Shown here in pieces: positions 51,331-62,921 of a DNA stretch of 64,000 nt; positions within the stretch are counted from its first letter, which is position 1; the number at the start of each line of letters is the position of its first letter. The position numbers and the translations under genes were made by a program. Source of the DNA: Leucobacter viscericola (lineage in GTDB: Bacteria; Actinomycetota; Actinomycetes; Actinomycetales; Microbacteriaceae); the NCBI RefSeq assembly GCF_011299575.1, contig NZ_CP049863.1, positions 3,410,001-3,474,000 of the forward strand, in the 5' to 3' direction. The notes beneath the pieces were generated by a model. The model saw nothing but the letters and a program-made list of their open reading frames with translations, was not told the origin of the DNA and searched no databases.

Positions 51331-53850
51331 ATGAGGGGCAAAAGCTATCGCGGTATCGGGCGGAGGATCGCCGCTACGGTTCTGGTCGCGGGTTTGGGGA
51401 TCGCGCTACTGCCGGGCATCACTCCTGCGGGCGCAGTAGATCCAGATAACTTCCTACCGGGGCCGTGCGAAGGACCGCTTTGCCCAAGTGGTGATTTTCC
51501 ACCGACCTCGGATGCCTCGGAAGACCAGGGTTACCGAGATGAGGCGGTGAACATCTTCGCCGGGGGAAACATTGAGGTGTCTGGGGCCGCGGCAGAGATG
51601 GAAGGCAAGATTGTCACGCTCGGAGATTTTACCCAGAACAAGGGGCCAGAGGTTGGGTACCGAGGGTACAACGTTGGCCGGGTGGGTAAAGGGTCTCAAG
51701 TGCAGCCACCGAGCGGTTCTGACTTCCTGACGGTGGGCGGAAAATTCTCTCTCGCCGCTGGCAACACGATCTGGAGTTCCCCCGGGGTTATTCGGTATGC
51801 CGAGGCGGGTGACATCCAGGGAAACGTGGACTCGCCGTGGGTTAGGGATCCCGAAGCCGCCGCTGCCTACCGAGGCGTTGTGCCGGGGCTGACCGCGCGA
51901 AGTCTCTGCCTTGCGACACAACCGGTCACGGGCACGGCTCAGATTGCCGCTGGTGTCGTGCGTTTCGCTGGTGACGGTGCGTCGATGAGGCAGGTGTTTG
52001 AAGTGAAGGGATCGATCCCGGAGTCAGGCAGCAGTCCTCTCAACGGAGTGCAATTCACGGGAGTCCCAGACGGGGCAACGGTAATCGTGAACATGACCGG
52101 TGTCTCGCCGCAGATCATCACGAATGGCGGCTCAGTTGATGATTCTTCCCAGTGGAACAAGATGCGAAGTCGGCTGCTTTGGAATTTTCCGAATGCAACT
52201 TCGGTGGCGCTTCGCGGCTTCCAGCAGTTCCAGGGGAGTGTGCTCATCGGTAACCCGGGGAGCACGACTCAGGTCTCTGTTCCAGGTCTCGCCGGGCGAT
52301 TTTTTACCGCTGGTAGCATTCGTCACGTTTCTGAACCCGGGTTTGGCGGTGCGGGCGGTGAATTCCACAGTTACCCGTTCCTGGGGTCCCTCCCTGATTG
52401 TTCGGGGGGCGTGAACCCTATTCCACCCGAAACCAACATTTCGATCCAGAAAACCTGGGTCGTCAACGGGCAAAGCTACGCGGATGGAGAGCAGCCATAC
52501 GGGTTAAGTGCGGTGCCTCAGCTCGACGGAACGTCGGTTACCTGGGGGACGAAGCAGGCAGGAAAGACCGCGGGAAACAGCGTGGTGGTCGGCGAAACGA
52601 TGGCTGGTGAGATGCCGGCTCTGTGTACGCTCGATTCCTCCCGATTGACGGTGGAGAACGGCACGGAAGTGGACAAGCCGATTCCGCACACGATGGTTCT
52701 CGCAGAGGGGGACAACAGCGTCACCATCACGAACACCGTGAGTTGTAGATCGCGAATCAACCTGGTGAAACAGGTGGTTGGTGGAAAGCGAACTCCGTCG
52801 GAGTGGAAACTTGTAGTGACACCAAAAGCGAACATTCTGGCGGGAGACAAGGCGCAGACGGTGGTTGGCTCCGACCAGGGAGTGTCCGTCGAGGTGAATC
52901 CGGGGACCACCTACGAATTGAGCGAAACGGGGCCGCTGACCGATTACCATTTGAGCTCTCTCCGCTGCAATGTTGGGGATAGTGGAGCGTACATCGACGT
53001 CACGGAGGTGACGCCCGGTGCCCGCGATAACATCACTTGCATTTTTGTGAACAGCGTGAACGATCCAGCGATCCCGCCGCTGAAGACGATTGATTCGAAG
53101 CTCACCCTGGTTAAGGTCGTCGACAACGGTAAGACCCAAAAGCGGTACGGGCCAACCGACTGGACACTTCACGCGGTCGGCAGCTTCGATCATGTCTCAG
53201 GAACCTCTGGCTCCGATGAGGCGTCTGAAGTGCCGGTGAACGAGGGGACCTACCAGCTGTCGGAGGAGGGCCCCCGTGGATACACTGCCTCTCCCTGGGT
53301 GTGTAAGGGCGCAAGATCGTCGACCGCGACGAGCGTGACAGTGGGTAAGGGCGATCACGCGGTTTGTACGGTAACCAACACCGCGGAACCAGACGACAAT
53401 CGTTCGGTTCTGCCGAAACTCACGCTCATAAAAAAGGTTGACAACGGAACGAGTCGGGCAATCAGAACACCTCAGGATTGGACCCTGCACGCTGCAGGGC
53501 CCCAAAGTCTTGAGGGGGTTTCTGCAGACCGTTCGGTGACCGAGGTTGAGGTGAAAGCCGGAACCTACAAGCTTTCAGAAACGGGACCTCGCGGCTACAA
53601 GGCCTCAGACTGGAAGTGTGAGGGCGCAACGAAATCGACCGCTACGAGCGTGACCGTTGCTGCCGGAGATCACGCGGTCTGCACGGTAACGAACACGGTG
53701 GTATCTACCGAGACGGGTTCAAAGGGTCCGAAGTCTCAGAGTGGTCCTTTGGCTAGAACGGGCTCGGGGCTTCTCATCTCGGCCGCGCTGATCGGGATCG
53801 GGCTGACGGCCGCGGGAGTGTTGATTGTCAGAGGTCGTCGATCGGCCTAG
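51331..53850 (+). CDS. Choice-of-anchor-A surface protein with prealbumin-like repeats and LARTG tail
   Basis: The product has 839 residues from ATG at 51331, which has AGGA seven bases upstream; a start at 51226 would add 35 residues. The signal peptide ends TPAGA|VD. Residues about 65-370 match the choice-of-anchor A family (VNIFAGGNIEVSGAAAEMEG, GKFSLAAGN). Then come four related beta domains, the last two near copies: TDWTLHAVG/QDWTLHAAG, TYQLSEEGPRGYTASPWVCKG and TYKLSETGPRGYKASDWKCEG, CTVTNT. The tail is PLARTGSG, a hydrophobic helix and RGRR, an LAxTG sortase signal. It may be a pilin-like or adhesive surface protein. Confidence 0.87.
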   Translation: MRGKSYRGIGRRIAATVLVAGLGIALLPGITPAGAVDPDNFLPGPCEGPLCPSGDFPPTSDASEDQGYRDEAVNIFAGGNIEVSGAAAEMEGKIVTLGDFTQNKGPEVGYRGYNVGRVGKGSQVQPPSGSDFLTVGGKFSLAAGNTIWSSPGVIRYAEAGDIQGNVDSPWVRDPEAAAAYRGVVPGLTARSLCLATQPVTGTAQIAAGVVRFAGDGASMRQVFEVKGSIPESGSSPLNGVQFTGVPDGATVIVNMTGVSPQIITNGGSVDDSSQWNKMRSRLLWNFPNATSVALRGFQQFQGSVLIGNPGSTTQVSVPGLAGRFFTAGSIRHVSEPGFGGAGGEFHSYPFLGSLPDCSGGVNPIPPETNISIQKTWVVNGQSYADGEQPYGLSAVPQLDGTSVTWGTKQAGKTAGNSVVVGETMAGEMPALCTLDSSRLTVENGTEVDKPIPHTMVLAEGDNSVTITNTVSCRSRINLVKQVVGGKRTPSEWKLVVTPKANILAGDKAQTVVGSDQGVSVEVNPGTTYELSETGPLTDYHLSSLRCNVGDSGAYIDVTEVTPGARDNITCIFVNSVNDPAIPPLKTIDSKLTLVKVVDNGKTQKRYGPTDWTLHAVGSFDHVSGTSGSDEASEVPVNEGTYQLSEEGPRGYTASPWVCKGARSSTATSVTVGKGDHAVCTVTNTAEPDDNRSVLPKLTLIKKVDNGTSRAIRTPQDWTLHAAGPQSLEGVSADRSVTEVEVKAGTYKLSETGPRGYKASDWKCEGATKSTATSVTVAAGDHAVCTVTNTVVSTETGSKGPKSQSGPLARTGSGLLISAALIGIGLTAAGVLIVRGRRSA

Positions 53851-53855
53851 AAAGG

Positions 53856-53872
53856 ATACCCCCAGGGGGTAT
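53856..53872. promoter_or_regulatory. CsoR-like copper operator
   Basis: The perfect palindrome ATACCCCC-A-GGGGGTAT is the classic CsoR box. It ends 12 bases before the copper ATPase start, and TATAGA at 53870-53875 could be the -10. A repressor of the CsoR type should release it on Cu(I) binding; the regulator gene is not in the window. Confidence 0.88.
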
Positions 53873-53883
53873 AGAATTGGGTT

Positions 53884-55992
53884 ATGTCAAATCTAGAAGA
53901 TCACACAGTGCATCACGCATCAGGTCATCGGGTCGAGGCAGGGCATTCCGGCGATTCGGAGCACTCGGAACATTCTGGGCACTCCGAGCACTCCGAGCAC
54001 TCTGGCCACTCCGGCCACGGTGACCATGTCGGGCAGTTTCGGCGATTGTTTTGGCTCAATCTGATTCTCGCGGTTCCGGTGGTGGCGTTTTCGCCCATGT
54101 TCGCAATGATTTTGGGCTACGACGTTCCCGCTTGGGCGCGATTTGTCGCACCAGTTCTGGGCACCGTTATGTATGTGTGGGGCGGCCGCCCGTTTCTCTC
54201 CGGTGCTGTCAGTGAGGTGAGGTCTGGCAAACCCGGCATGATGTTGCTGATTGGCCTCGCGATTACGGTTGCGCTGCTTGCCTCTTGGGGCGCAACGCTC
54301 GGATTGCTGCACCACGAACTGGAGTTCTGGTGGGAGCTGGCCCTTCTGATCGTCATCATGCTGCTCGGTCACTGGGTAGAAATGCGCTCCCTCGCCCAAA
54401 CTACTTCGGCTCTTGACTCGCTCGCGGCGCTGCTGCCTGATGAGGCTGAACGAGTTGAGGGTGACTCACTGGTGAAAGTTGCGCCCAGCGAACTGAACGT
54501 TGGCGACACAGTGCTCGTGCGACCCGGCGGCAGTGTCCCCGCAGACGGCAAAATCGTTGAGGGCAGAGCCGCCATGGATGAATCGATGATTACGGGTGAA
54601 TCTCGGCCTGTCACCAGAGAGACTGGGGACCTCGTTACCTCGGGCACCGTCGCAACCGATTCAAGCTTGCGTATAGAAATCACAGCGACCGGTGCTGACA
54701 CTGCCCTGGCCGGCATTCAACGTCTCGTTTCCGAGGCGCAGAACTCATCGTCTCGTGCGCAGCGGATCGCCGATCGTGCCGCGGGACTCCTGTTTTGGTT
54801 CGCGCTGATCGCTGCGGCTGTCACGGCGGCCGTCTGGGGGATCCTTGGCAACGTCGACGCCGCAGTGGTGCGCAGCATTACGGTACTGGTCATTGCCTGT
54901 CCTCATGCCCTGGGGCTGGCGATCCCACTTGTGGTGTCAATCGCCACTGAGCGCGCGGCGCGCGGTGGAGTATTGGTGAAGGATCGCCTCGCTCTCGAGA
55001 GTATGCGCACCGCAAACGTCGTCCTGTTCGACAAAACTGGCACCCTCACCCGGGGCGAGCCGACGATCACCGGTATTCAGACAGCGGGTGACCTGAACGC
55101 TGACGAGGTGCTCGCGCTTGCTGCCGCCGCAGAACTTGAGAGCGAGCACCCGCTCGCGAAGGCGATCGTGCGTGCCGCACACGAGAAGGGTCTCCGCCCG
55201 GGGAAGGCCTCGGCTTTTACCGCGACGCCAGCTGTCGGTATCACCGCAATGGTGGACGGCCACGAGGTTCGTGTGGGCGGCCCGAGGCTGCTCGAAGAAC
55301 TCGGTGCGCACGAGCTCGACCGTGCGGCGCAATGGCGCGAAGAGGGGGCAATCATTTTGCACGTGGCCCAAGACGCCACTGTTGTCGGCAGCCTCAAACT
55401 CGCTGATGAGGTTCGACCTGAGTCCCGCGAAGCGGTCGATGCGCTCCACAAGCTTGGCATCGAGGTTGTCATGATCACGGGGGATGCCGAGGCCGTCGCG
55501 CAGTCAGTCGGCGCCGAGCTTCGCATCGACAGAGTGTTTGCGGGGGTTCGCCCCGAAGATAAGTCCGCGAAGGTCGAGGAGCTTCAGCGTGAGGGCAAGC
55601 GGGTCGCCATGGTGGGCGACGGGGTGAACGATGCGCCGGCGCTCGCGAAAGCCGAGGTGGGGATCGCGATCGGTGCGGGAACAGACGTCGCGATAGCCTC
55701 TGCCGGAGTGATTCTCGCGAGCTCGGATCCGCGATCGGTTCTCTCGGTTATTGCGCTGTCGCGAGCGGCATACCGCAAGATGAAGCAGAACCTGTGGTGG
55801 GCCGCCGGCTACAACCTCGTTTCGGTGCCGCTCGCAGCCGGGGTGCTGGCACCCTGGGGGTTTGTGTTGCCGATGTCGGTGGGCGCGGTGCTGATGTCAC
55901 TCTCGACAATCGTCGTCGCGCTGAATGCGCAGTTGCTGCGTCGCATCGACCTTGCACCAGAGACGAGTGCCCGGGCGATCCTGGATCAGTAA
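53884..55992 (+). CDS. copB: Copper-exporting P1B-type ATPase (CopB-like, CPH motif)
   Basis: The product has 702 residues. The first 50 are His-rich, with repeated EHSEHSGHS units that can bind copper. Eight membrane helices, the actuator TGES (237-240), the CPH motif (339-341, IACPHALG), DKTGTLT (phosphorylated Asp383) and GDGVNDAPALA are present. CPH marks the P1B-3 group (Cu export). It pumps copper out across the cytoplasmic membrane using ATP. No Shine-Dalgarno lies before the ATG, which with the near -10 suggests a leaderless transcript. Regulation by the CsoR box upstream fits. Confidence 0.93.
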   Translation: MSNLEDHTVHHASGHRVEAGHSGDSEHSEHSGHSEHSEHSGHSGHGDHVGQFRRLFWLNLILAVPVVAFSPMFAMILGYDVPAWARFVAPVLGTVMYVWGGRPFLSGAVSEVRSGKPGMMLLIGLAITVALLASWGATLGLLHHELEFWWELALLIVIMLLGHWVEMRSLAQTTSALDSLAALLPDEAERVEGDSLVKVAPSELNVGDTVLVRPGGSVPADGKIVEGRAAMDESMITGESRPVTRETGDLVTSGTVATDSSLRIEITATGADTALAGIQRLVSEAQNSSSRAQRIADRAAGLLFWFALIAAAVTAAVWGILGNVDAAVVRSITVLVIACPHALGLAIPLVVSIATERAARGGVLVKDRLALESMRTANVVLFDKTGTLTRGEPTITGIQTAGDLNADEVLALAAAAELESEHPLAKAIVRAAHEKGLRPGKASAFTATPAVGITAMVDGHEVRVGGPRLLEELGAHELDRAAQWREEGAIILHVAQDATVVGSLKLADEVRPESREAVDALHKLGIEVVMITGDAEAVAQSVGAELRIDRVFAGVRPEDKSAKVEELQREGKRVAMVGDGVNDAPALAKAEVGIAIGAGTDVAIASAGVILASSDPRSVLSVIALSRAAYRKMKQNLWWAAGYNLVSVPLAAGVLAPWGFVLPMSVGAVLMSLSTIVVALNAQLLRRIDLAPETSARAILDQ

Positions 55993-55993
55993 C

Positions 55994-56422
55994 CTACTTC
56001 CGCCCCCACTCTTCAAGCGTCTCCACGAGTGAACGCTCCAGCAGTTGCCGCAGCGCCTCGCGATCCACACCGGTGAGGCGGGTCAGGTAGAGGCACGCCT
56101 TGCTGGCCTTGTACTTTCCGAGCTTCGACATCAGATCAGGCCAGTGATCCTCAAAATCATTGCTGAGATAAACCGTGTGGCGTGCGGCACCGGGCGCAAA
56201 TCCGAGAAGCGGAGCGCGGCCGCTGTGGCCGGTGTCGTAGGTGTACTCGTACTCGCCGAAGCCGATGATGCGCCCGGCCCACACAACGGGTTCTTCGCCC
56301 GTAAGTTCGCGGCACATCTCAAGCAGTTCTTCGGCCTCAGCGCGTCTGGGGCCCGTCGCCTTATCGAGCACCGTCTCGACGGGGATAGATGATGGTGACA
56401 TTGCAGGTTCTTTTGCAGCCAT
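55994..56422 (-). CDS. DUF1801-family protein (YdhG-like)
   Basis: The product has 142 residues. GAGGAGGAG precedes the ATG at 56422. The centre has VVWAGRIIGFGEYEYTYDTGHSG, and later GFAPGAARHTVYLSNDF, YKASKACLYLTRLTGVDREAL, matching the DUF1801 family of small proteins with an iron-binding or YjbR-like fold. Function unknown. It is convergent with the copper ATPase, one base apart. Confidence 0.85.
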   Translation of the reverse strand: MAAKEPAMSPSSIPVETVLDKATGPRRAEAEELLEMCRELTGEEPVVWAGRIIGFGEYEYTYDTGHSGRAPLLGFAPGAARHTVYLSNDFEDHWPDLMSKLGKYKASKACLYLTRLTGVDREALRQLLERSLVETLEEWGRK

Positions 56423-56585
56423 GACTCCTCCTCGGTTGAGTGATTAATGACCCAGCCTAGTGTGAGAAAAGGACAGGATCCGAGGCCAAAGCGGCAGTAT
56501 GCTGGAATGACGCGTGCAAGCAATTTGCAAGCAAAAAGTAAGCCCCACGCAGCAGACGCAGCACACAGTAGGCAAAGGAGCGCCA

Positions 56586-57662
56586 GTGACCCGCACCATC
56601 AAGCTCGCAGTAATTCCCGGCGATGGTATCGGCCCGGAGGTGATTGAGCAGGCGAATCGTGTGCTCGATGCTGTGCTGGCAGAGAGCGACGTCACGCTGG
56701 AGCGCACCGAATTTAAGCTCGGCGCCGAGCGCTTCCTTGCTACGGGCGACACGCTCCCGGCGGTCGAGCAGGCGGCCATCGCCGAGCACGACGCGATCCT
56801 CTTTGGCGCCGTCGGCGGTGTGCCTGGCGACCCACGACTGAAAGCCGCGAATATCGAGCGTGGTCTGCTGCTGAAGCTGCGCTTTGACTTCGATCACTAC
56901 GCCAATGTGCGACCCTGCACGCTCTTCCCGGGTGTCACCTCGACGCTCGCGAACCCCGGCAATGTTGACTTCCTGGTTGTGCGGGAGGGAACCGAGGGGC
57001 CCTACGCGGGCAATGGTGGATCCCTGCGCACCGGCACCCCGCACGAGGTTGCCACGGAGGTCTCGGTCAACACCGCCTACGGTGTTGAGCGTGTCGTGCG
57101 TTACGCCTTTGAAACCGCGCAGGCTCGCCCGCGCAAGAAGCTCACCTGGGTGCACAAGACCAACGTGCTCGTGCACGCGGGTTCGATCTGGCAGCGGGTC
57201 GTTGCGGCTGTTGCGGCGGAGTACCCCGAAATTGCCGTCGACTACATGCACGTCGACGCCGCCACCATCTTCATGGTGCAAGACCCCTCGCGCTTCGACG
57301 TGATTGTGACTGATAACCTGTTTGGTGACATCCTCACAGACCTTGCCGGCGCCATTGGTGGCGGCATCGGGCTCGCAGCTTCCGGCAACATCAATCCCGA
57401 CGGCACGTTCCCGAGCATGTTCGAACCCGTTCACGGATCTGCTCCCGACATCGCAGGGCAGCAGAAGGCGGATCCGACCGCGGCGATCCTCTCCGCGGCA
57501 ATCATGCTCGATCATCTTGGCCTCACCACTGAGGCCAGCCGTGTACGCGACGCAGTGCGCGCAGACCTCGCCGAACGCGGGGCCGCCGCTCGCTCCACCG
57601 CGCAGATCGGCGACTCCGTCATCGCGCAGCTCCCGGCACCGGCACACGCGGCAATCGCTTAA
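56586..57662 (+). CDS. leuB: 3-isopropylmalate dehydrogenase
   Basis: The product has 358 residues from GTG at 56586, which has AAAGGAG five bases upstream. The family marks are [18 protein letters not shown], the Arg-rich binding site around [29 protein letters not shown], the catalytic Tyr/Lys region, and the metal site [18 protein letters not shown]. It oxidises and decarboxylates 3-isopropylmalate with NAD+ in leucine synthesis. ilvE follows 42 bases later, so the two form a branched-chain amino-acid operon. Other leu genes are not in the window. Confidence 0.96.
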   Translation: MTRTIKLAVIPGDGIGPEVIEQANRVLDAVLAESDVTLERTEFKLGAERFLATGDTLPAVEQAAIAEHDAILFGAVGGVPGDPRLKAANIERGLLLKLRFDFDHYANVRPCTLFPGVTSTLANPGNVDFLVVREGTEGPYAGNGGSLRTGTPHEVATEVSVNTAYGVERVVRYAFETAQARPRKKLTWVHKTNVLVHAGSIWQRVVAAVAAEYPEIAVDYMHVDAATIFMVQDPSRFDVIVTDNLFGDILTDLAGAIGGGIGLAASGNINPDGTFPSMFEPVHGSAPDIAGQQKADPTAAILSAAIMLDHLGLTTEASRVRDAVRADLAERGAAARSTAQIGDSVIAQLPAPAHAAIA

Positions 57663-57704
57663 CTTTCGCTCTCTTAACGCGAGCCCAACACCAAAGGCAC
57701 CATC

Positions 57705-58796
57705 ATGACCGAACTCACGTTCACCCGCACCGAGGCTCAGCGGCTGCCCGCCGCAGAACGCGAGGCGATCCTCGCAGACCCCGGCTTTGGCAACTACTTC
57801 ACCGACCACATGGTCTCGATCGTGTGGACCAAACAAGACGGTTGGCAGCACGCAGAGGTTCTGCCGTACGGGCCGATCCCGATGGATCCGGCCTCTTCGG
57901 TGCTGCACTACGGCCAGGAGATCTTCGAGGGCATGAAGGCGTACCGTCGCGCTGACGGCTCGATCGTGGCCTTCCGCCCAGACGAAAACGCCAAGCGCCT
58001 CAACGATTCGGCCCGCCGTCTTGCGCTGCCCGAGATCCCCGTCGATCTCTTTGTTGAGGCCGTGCGCGAGCTCATCGCGGCCGATGCCGCTTGGGTGCCG
58101 AGCGGTGCGGATCAGAGCCTCTACCTGCGACCGTTCATGATCGCAGATGAGAACTTCCTCGGGGTGCGCGCCGCTGAACGGGCTCGCTTCATGGTGATCG
58201 CTAGCCCGGCTGGTCCCTACTTCAAGGGCGGCGTGAAACCGGTGTCGATCTGGCTGTCGCAGGAGTACGCCCGCGCGGGTCGCGGCGGAACGGGCGCCGC
58301 CAAGTGCGGCGGCAATTATGCCGCATCGCTCCTTCCGCAGAACGAGGCCGCCGAAAACGGGTGCCAGCAGGTGCTCTTCACGGACTCCGCGACCGACGAC
58401 ACGATCGACGAGCTCGGTGGCATGAACCTGTTTTTGGTGCGCGCTGATGGAACGCTGCTCACACCCGAGCTGAACGGCAATATTCTCGCGGGGATCACAC
58501 GCAAGAGCCTGATCCAGCTCGCGAAGGATCGTGGCCTCGCCGTTGAAGAGCGTGCACTCACCGTAAGCGAATGGCGTGCGGGTGTTGCTGACGGCTCGAT
58601 CACCGAGGCGTTCGCCTGTGGCACGGCCGCCGTGATCACTCCAATCGGTCAGCTCAAGTCACCCGATTTCAGCATTGATTTTGGCGAGGCGGCACCCGGC
58701 CCGATCACCCTCTCGCTGCGCGAAGAACTGACCGGGATTCAGTTCGGCGCATTGGATGACAAGCACGGTTGGCTCGAAGTTATGGTGGAGGCGTAA
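57705..58796 (+). CDS. ilvE: Branched-chain amino-acid aminotransferase
   Basis: The product has 363 residues of fold-type IV PLP transaminases. It has LHYGQEIFEGMKAYRRADGS, the PLP lysine in GGTGAAKCGGNYAASL (Lys200), and EAFACGTAAVITPIG near the end. It catalyses the last step of leucine, isoleucine and valine synthesis with glutamate, and the first step of their breakdown. AAAGG precedes the ATG. It follows leuB and precedes an FAH-family gene by 3 bases. Confidence 0.96.
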   Translation: MTELTFTRTEAQRLPAAEREAILADPGFGNYFTDHMVSIVWTKQDGWQHAEVLPYGPIPMDPASSVLHYGQEIFEGMKAYRRADGSIVAFRPDENAKRLNDSARRLALPEIPVDLFVEAVRELIAADAAWVPSGADQSLYLRPFMIADENFLGVRAAERARFMVIASPAGPYFKGGVKPVSIWLSQEYARAGRGGTGAAKCGGNYAASLLPQNEAAENGCQQVLFTDSATDDTIDELGGMNLFLVRADGTLLTPELNGNILAGITRKSLIQLAKDRGLAVEERALTVSEWRAGVADGSITEAFACGTAAVITPIGQLKSPDFSIDFGEAAPGPITLSLREELTGIQFGALDDKHGWLEVMVEA

Positions 58797-58799
58797 AGC

Positions 58800-59594
58800 A
58801 TGAAGGTTGCACGGTTTCAGGTCGATGGTGAGATCTCCTACGGGGTCCTCGATGCCGCTGAGAGCGGCAACGGCATTGACGTAGTAGAACTTGTCGCCGA
58901 TCCACTGGTCTCGGGGTACGACACAACAGGGCGGCGCTTTCCGCTCGAAACCGTGCGGCTGCTTGCTCCCGTGATTCCGCGCTCGAAGGTTGTCTGCGTC
59001 GGCAAGAACTACCTCGATCACGTGGAAGAGATGCGCGGAGTCACCGGCGGCTCTGATGCGCCACCCGCTGAGCCGCTGCTCTTTCTGAAGCCCAACACCT
59101 CCGTAATCGGCCCGGAAGACACCATTGTGCGGCCCGCGGTGTCGGATCGTGTTGAGCACGAGGGTGAACTCGCCATCGTGATCGGTGCGATGGCGAAGGA
59201 CGTCAGCGAAGAAGACGCGCTGAAGTACGTCTTCGGCTTCACCTGCTCGAACGACGTCACAGCACGCGATATTCAGATTAAGGACGGACAGTGGACCCGG
59301 GGCAAGGGCTTCGATACCTTCTGCCCGCTCGGCCCGATCATCGAGACGGATCCCGACCTCAGCGACGCCCGAGTGGTCACAAGGGTGAACGGTGAAATTC
59401 GCCAAGATGGTCGCACCTCGCAACTGATCCACAGCCTCCCGAAGATCGTCTCCTACGCCTCGCAGGCGTTCACCCTGCTGCCGGGTGACGTGATCCTTAC
59501 CGGCACACCGGCCGGGGTCGGCCTGCTCGAATCGGGTGATGTGGTCGAGGTGGAAATCGAGGGAATCGGGATCCTCCGCAATCCTGTGCAGTAG
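58800..59594 (+). CDS. Fumarylacetoacetate hydrolase family protein
   Basis: The product has 264 residues. The C-terminal FAH fold is clear: VCVGKNYLDHVEEMRG, EPLLFLKPNTSVIGPEDTIV, the metal ligands in VEHEGELAIVIGA, and TGTPAGVGLLESGDVVEVEIEGIG. Family members hydrolyse or decarboxylate beta-diketone-like acids, or act as oxaloacetate decarboxylases; the substrate is open. It starts 3 bases after ilvE, so it is probably in the same transcript. No aromatic-degradation genes are near. Confidence 0.9.
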   Translation: MKVARFQVDGEISYGVLDAAESGNGIDVVELVADPLVSGYDTTGRRFPLETVRLLAPVIPRSKVVCVGKNYLDHVEEMRGVTGGSDAPPAEPLLFLKPNTSVIGPEDTIVRPAVSDRVEHEGELAIVIGAMAKDVSEEDALKYVFGFTCSNDVTARDIQIKDGQWTRGKGFDTFCPLGPIIETDPDLSDARVVTRVNGEIRQDGRTSQLIHSLPKIVSYASQAFTLLPGDVILTGTPAGVGLLESGDVVEVEIEGIGILRNPVQ

Positions 59595-59618
59595 GGAAGT
59601 CGTGCGGTAGAGTGCCTT

Positions 59619-60713
59619 ATGGTTTCCACACAGGGGGGTCCGCGCCATTTTGGCGTAGAAGAGGAATACCTGCTTCTTGACGCGAAAACGGGATTGCCCC
59701 GTGACGCCGCGCAGCAGATGATTGCGGCGCTACCCGACTTGCGCGCCGAGGTTGAGTACTTCGAAAGCCAGCTGGAAACCGCGACCCCTATTTGCACCTA
59801 TGCGAACGAGGCGGAAGACACGCTGCTTGCCTTCCGAGCCGGGGCAGCTCACGCCGCCACCAACCTTGGAGTTGTGCTGGCGAGCACTGGTTTGCCGCCT
59901 GTCGGGGGAGACAAACACGGCACGGTGACCAAAAAGCCTCGCTATAAGGCCATCGAAAAGGATCTCGGAACGCTCGTCTCCCGCTACTACTCCACGGGCA
60001 CTCACGTGCACGTTGAGGTGCCCTCGCGCGATGTCGGCGTTGACGTGATGGCGCGCATGGCCCGCTGGTCGCCGCTGCTGGTTGCACTCACTGCGAACTC
60101 GCCTATTCACCTTGGCGAACCGACCGGGTTCGCCAGTTGGCGGTACCTGACGATGATGCAGTGGCCGACTGCGGGGTACCCACCCTACTTCGAGACCGGC
60201 GCTGACTACGATGTGATGATCGAGCAGTTCATGCGCAGCGGGATCGTGCTCGATACCGGGGTCGTGAACTGGTCGATCCGGCTCTCCGAGAATTTTCCGA
60301 CTGTTGAGCTGCGCACCGCCGACGCGCAGCTTGATCCGCGCGACACCGTCGCCTTTGCCGTGATTGTGCGCGCTTTGGTTGACCGCTGCGTTGCAGAGGC
60401 TGAGTCAGGATCGCCCAGGCACGATCCCGACCTCAACCTCGTGAAGGGTGCGCACTGGCTCGCGGCGCGCAACGGCCTGAGCTCTCGGCTGGTGCATCCA
60501 CTGTCGGGTGATGCGGTGCGGGCTGCTGACGCGATTGCGGCGCTCATCGAGCATGTGCAGGATCAGCTCGCGGCTGCGGGTGACCTCGACCGGGTCGAGC
60601 GGTTTATCGAGCGCCGCTGCGCACAGGGTGAACCGGCGAGACTGCAATTGCAGCGTTTCGCCGAGGGCGGTGTCGCGGGGCTGCTTGAGCTCTACCAAAC
60701 CGCTGACTTATAA
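59619..60713 (+). CDS. Carboxylate-amine ligase of the GCS2/YbdK family
   Basis: The product has 364 residues. It opens with RHFGVEEEYLLLDAKTG, the metal/ATP site of the gamma-glutamylcysteine synthetase-type fold, and continues STGLPPVGG, YYSTGTHVHVEVPS, and VELRTADAQLDPRDTVA with the arginine site. The family performs ATP-dependent gamma-ligation of glutamate to an amine. YbdK-type members are weak glutamate-cysteine ligases, so mycothiol- or glutathione-like roles are unproven. It starts 24 bases after the FAH gene. Confidence 0.92.
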   Translation: MVSTQGGPRHFGVEEEYLLLDAKTGLPRDAAQQMIAALPDLRAEVEYFESQLETATPICTYANEAEDTLLAFRAGAAHAATNLGVVLASTGLPPVGGDKHGTVTKKPRYKAIEKDLGTLVSRYYSTGTHVHVEVPSRDVGVDVMARMARWSPLLVALTANSPIHLGEPTGFASWRYLTMMQWPTAGYPPYFETGADYDVMIEQFMRSGIVLDTGVVNWSIRLSENFPTVELRTADAQLDPRDTVAFAVIVRALVDRCVAEAESGSPRHDPDLNLVKGAHWLAARNGLSSRLVHPLSGDAVRAADAIAALIEHVQDQLAAAGDLDRVERFIERRCAQGEPARLQLQRFAEGGVAGLLELYQTADL

Positions 60714-60844
60714 TTCTTTTCCGAGTGTGTTGTGTTCTGCCTGTTGCCTTCTCTTAGCAACTAGGGCCTTGAGTTTTGTGCGCCGAAGTTTCGGCCGCTA
60801 GCTGAAGTTCTTTGCCCTTTTGCTACCCGAGTACAGAAGGAAAC

Positions 60845-62896
<2,052 letters not shown>

Positions 62897-62921
62897 CTCG
62901 TTGCTGACAAGCTCGACTCGC

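Noticed and set aside
56457-57908. Long minus-strand open frame of 483 codons over leuB
   Set aside because: Opposite-strand shadow of a clear leuB and the start of ilvE; it resembles no family and is rich in Arg/Gly as expected for GC-driven frames.
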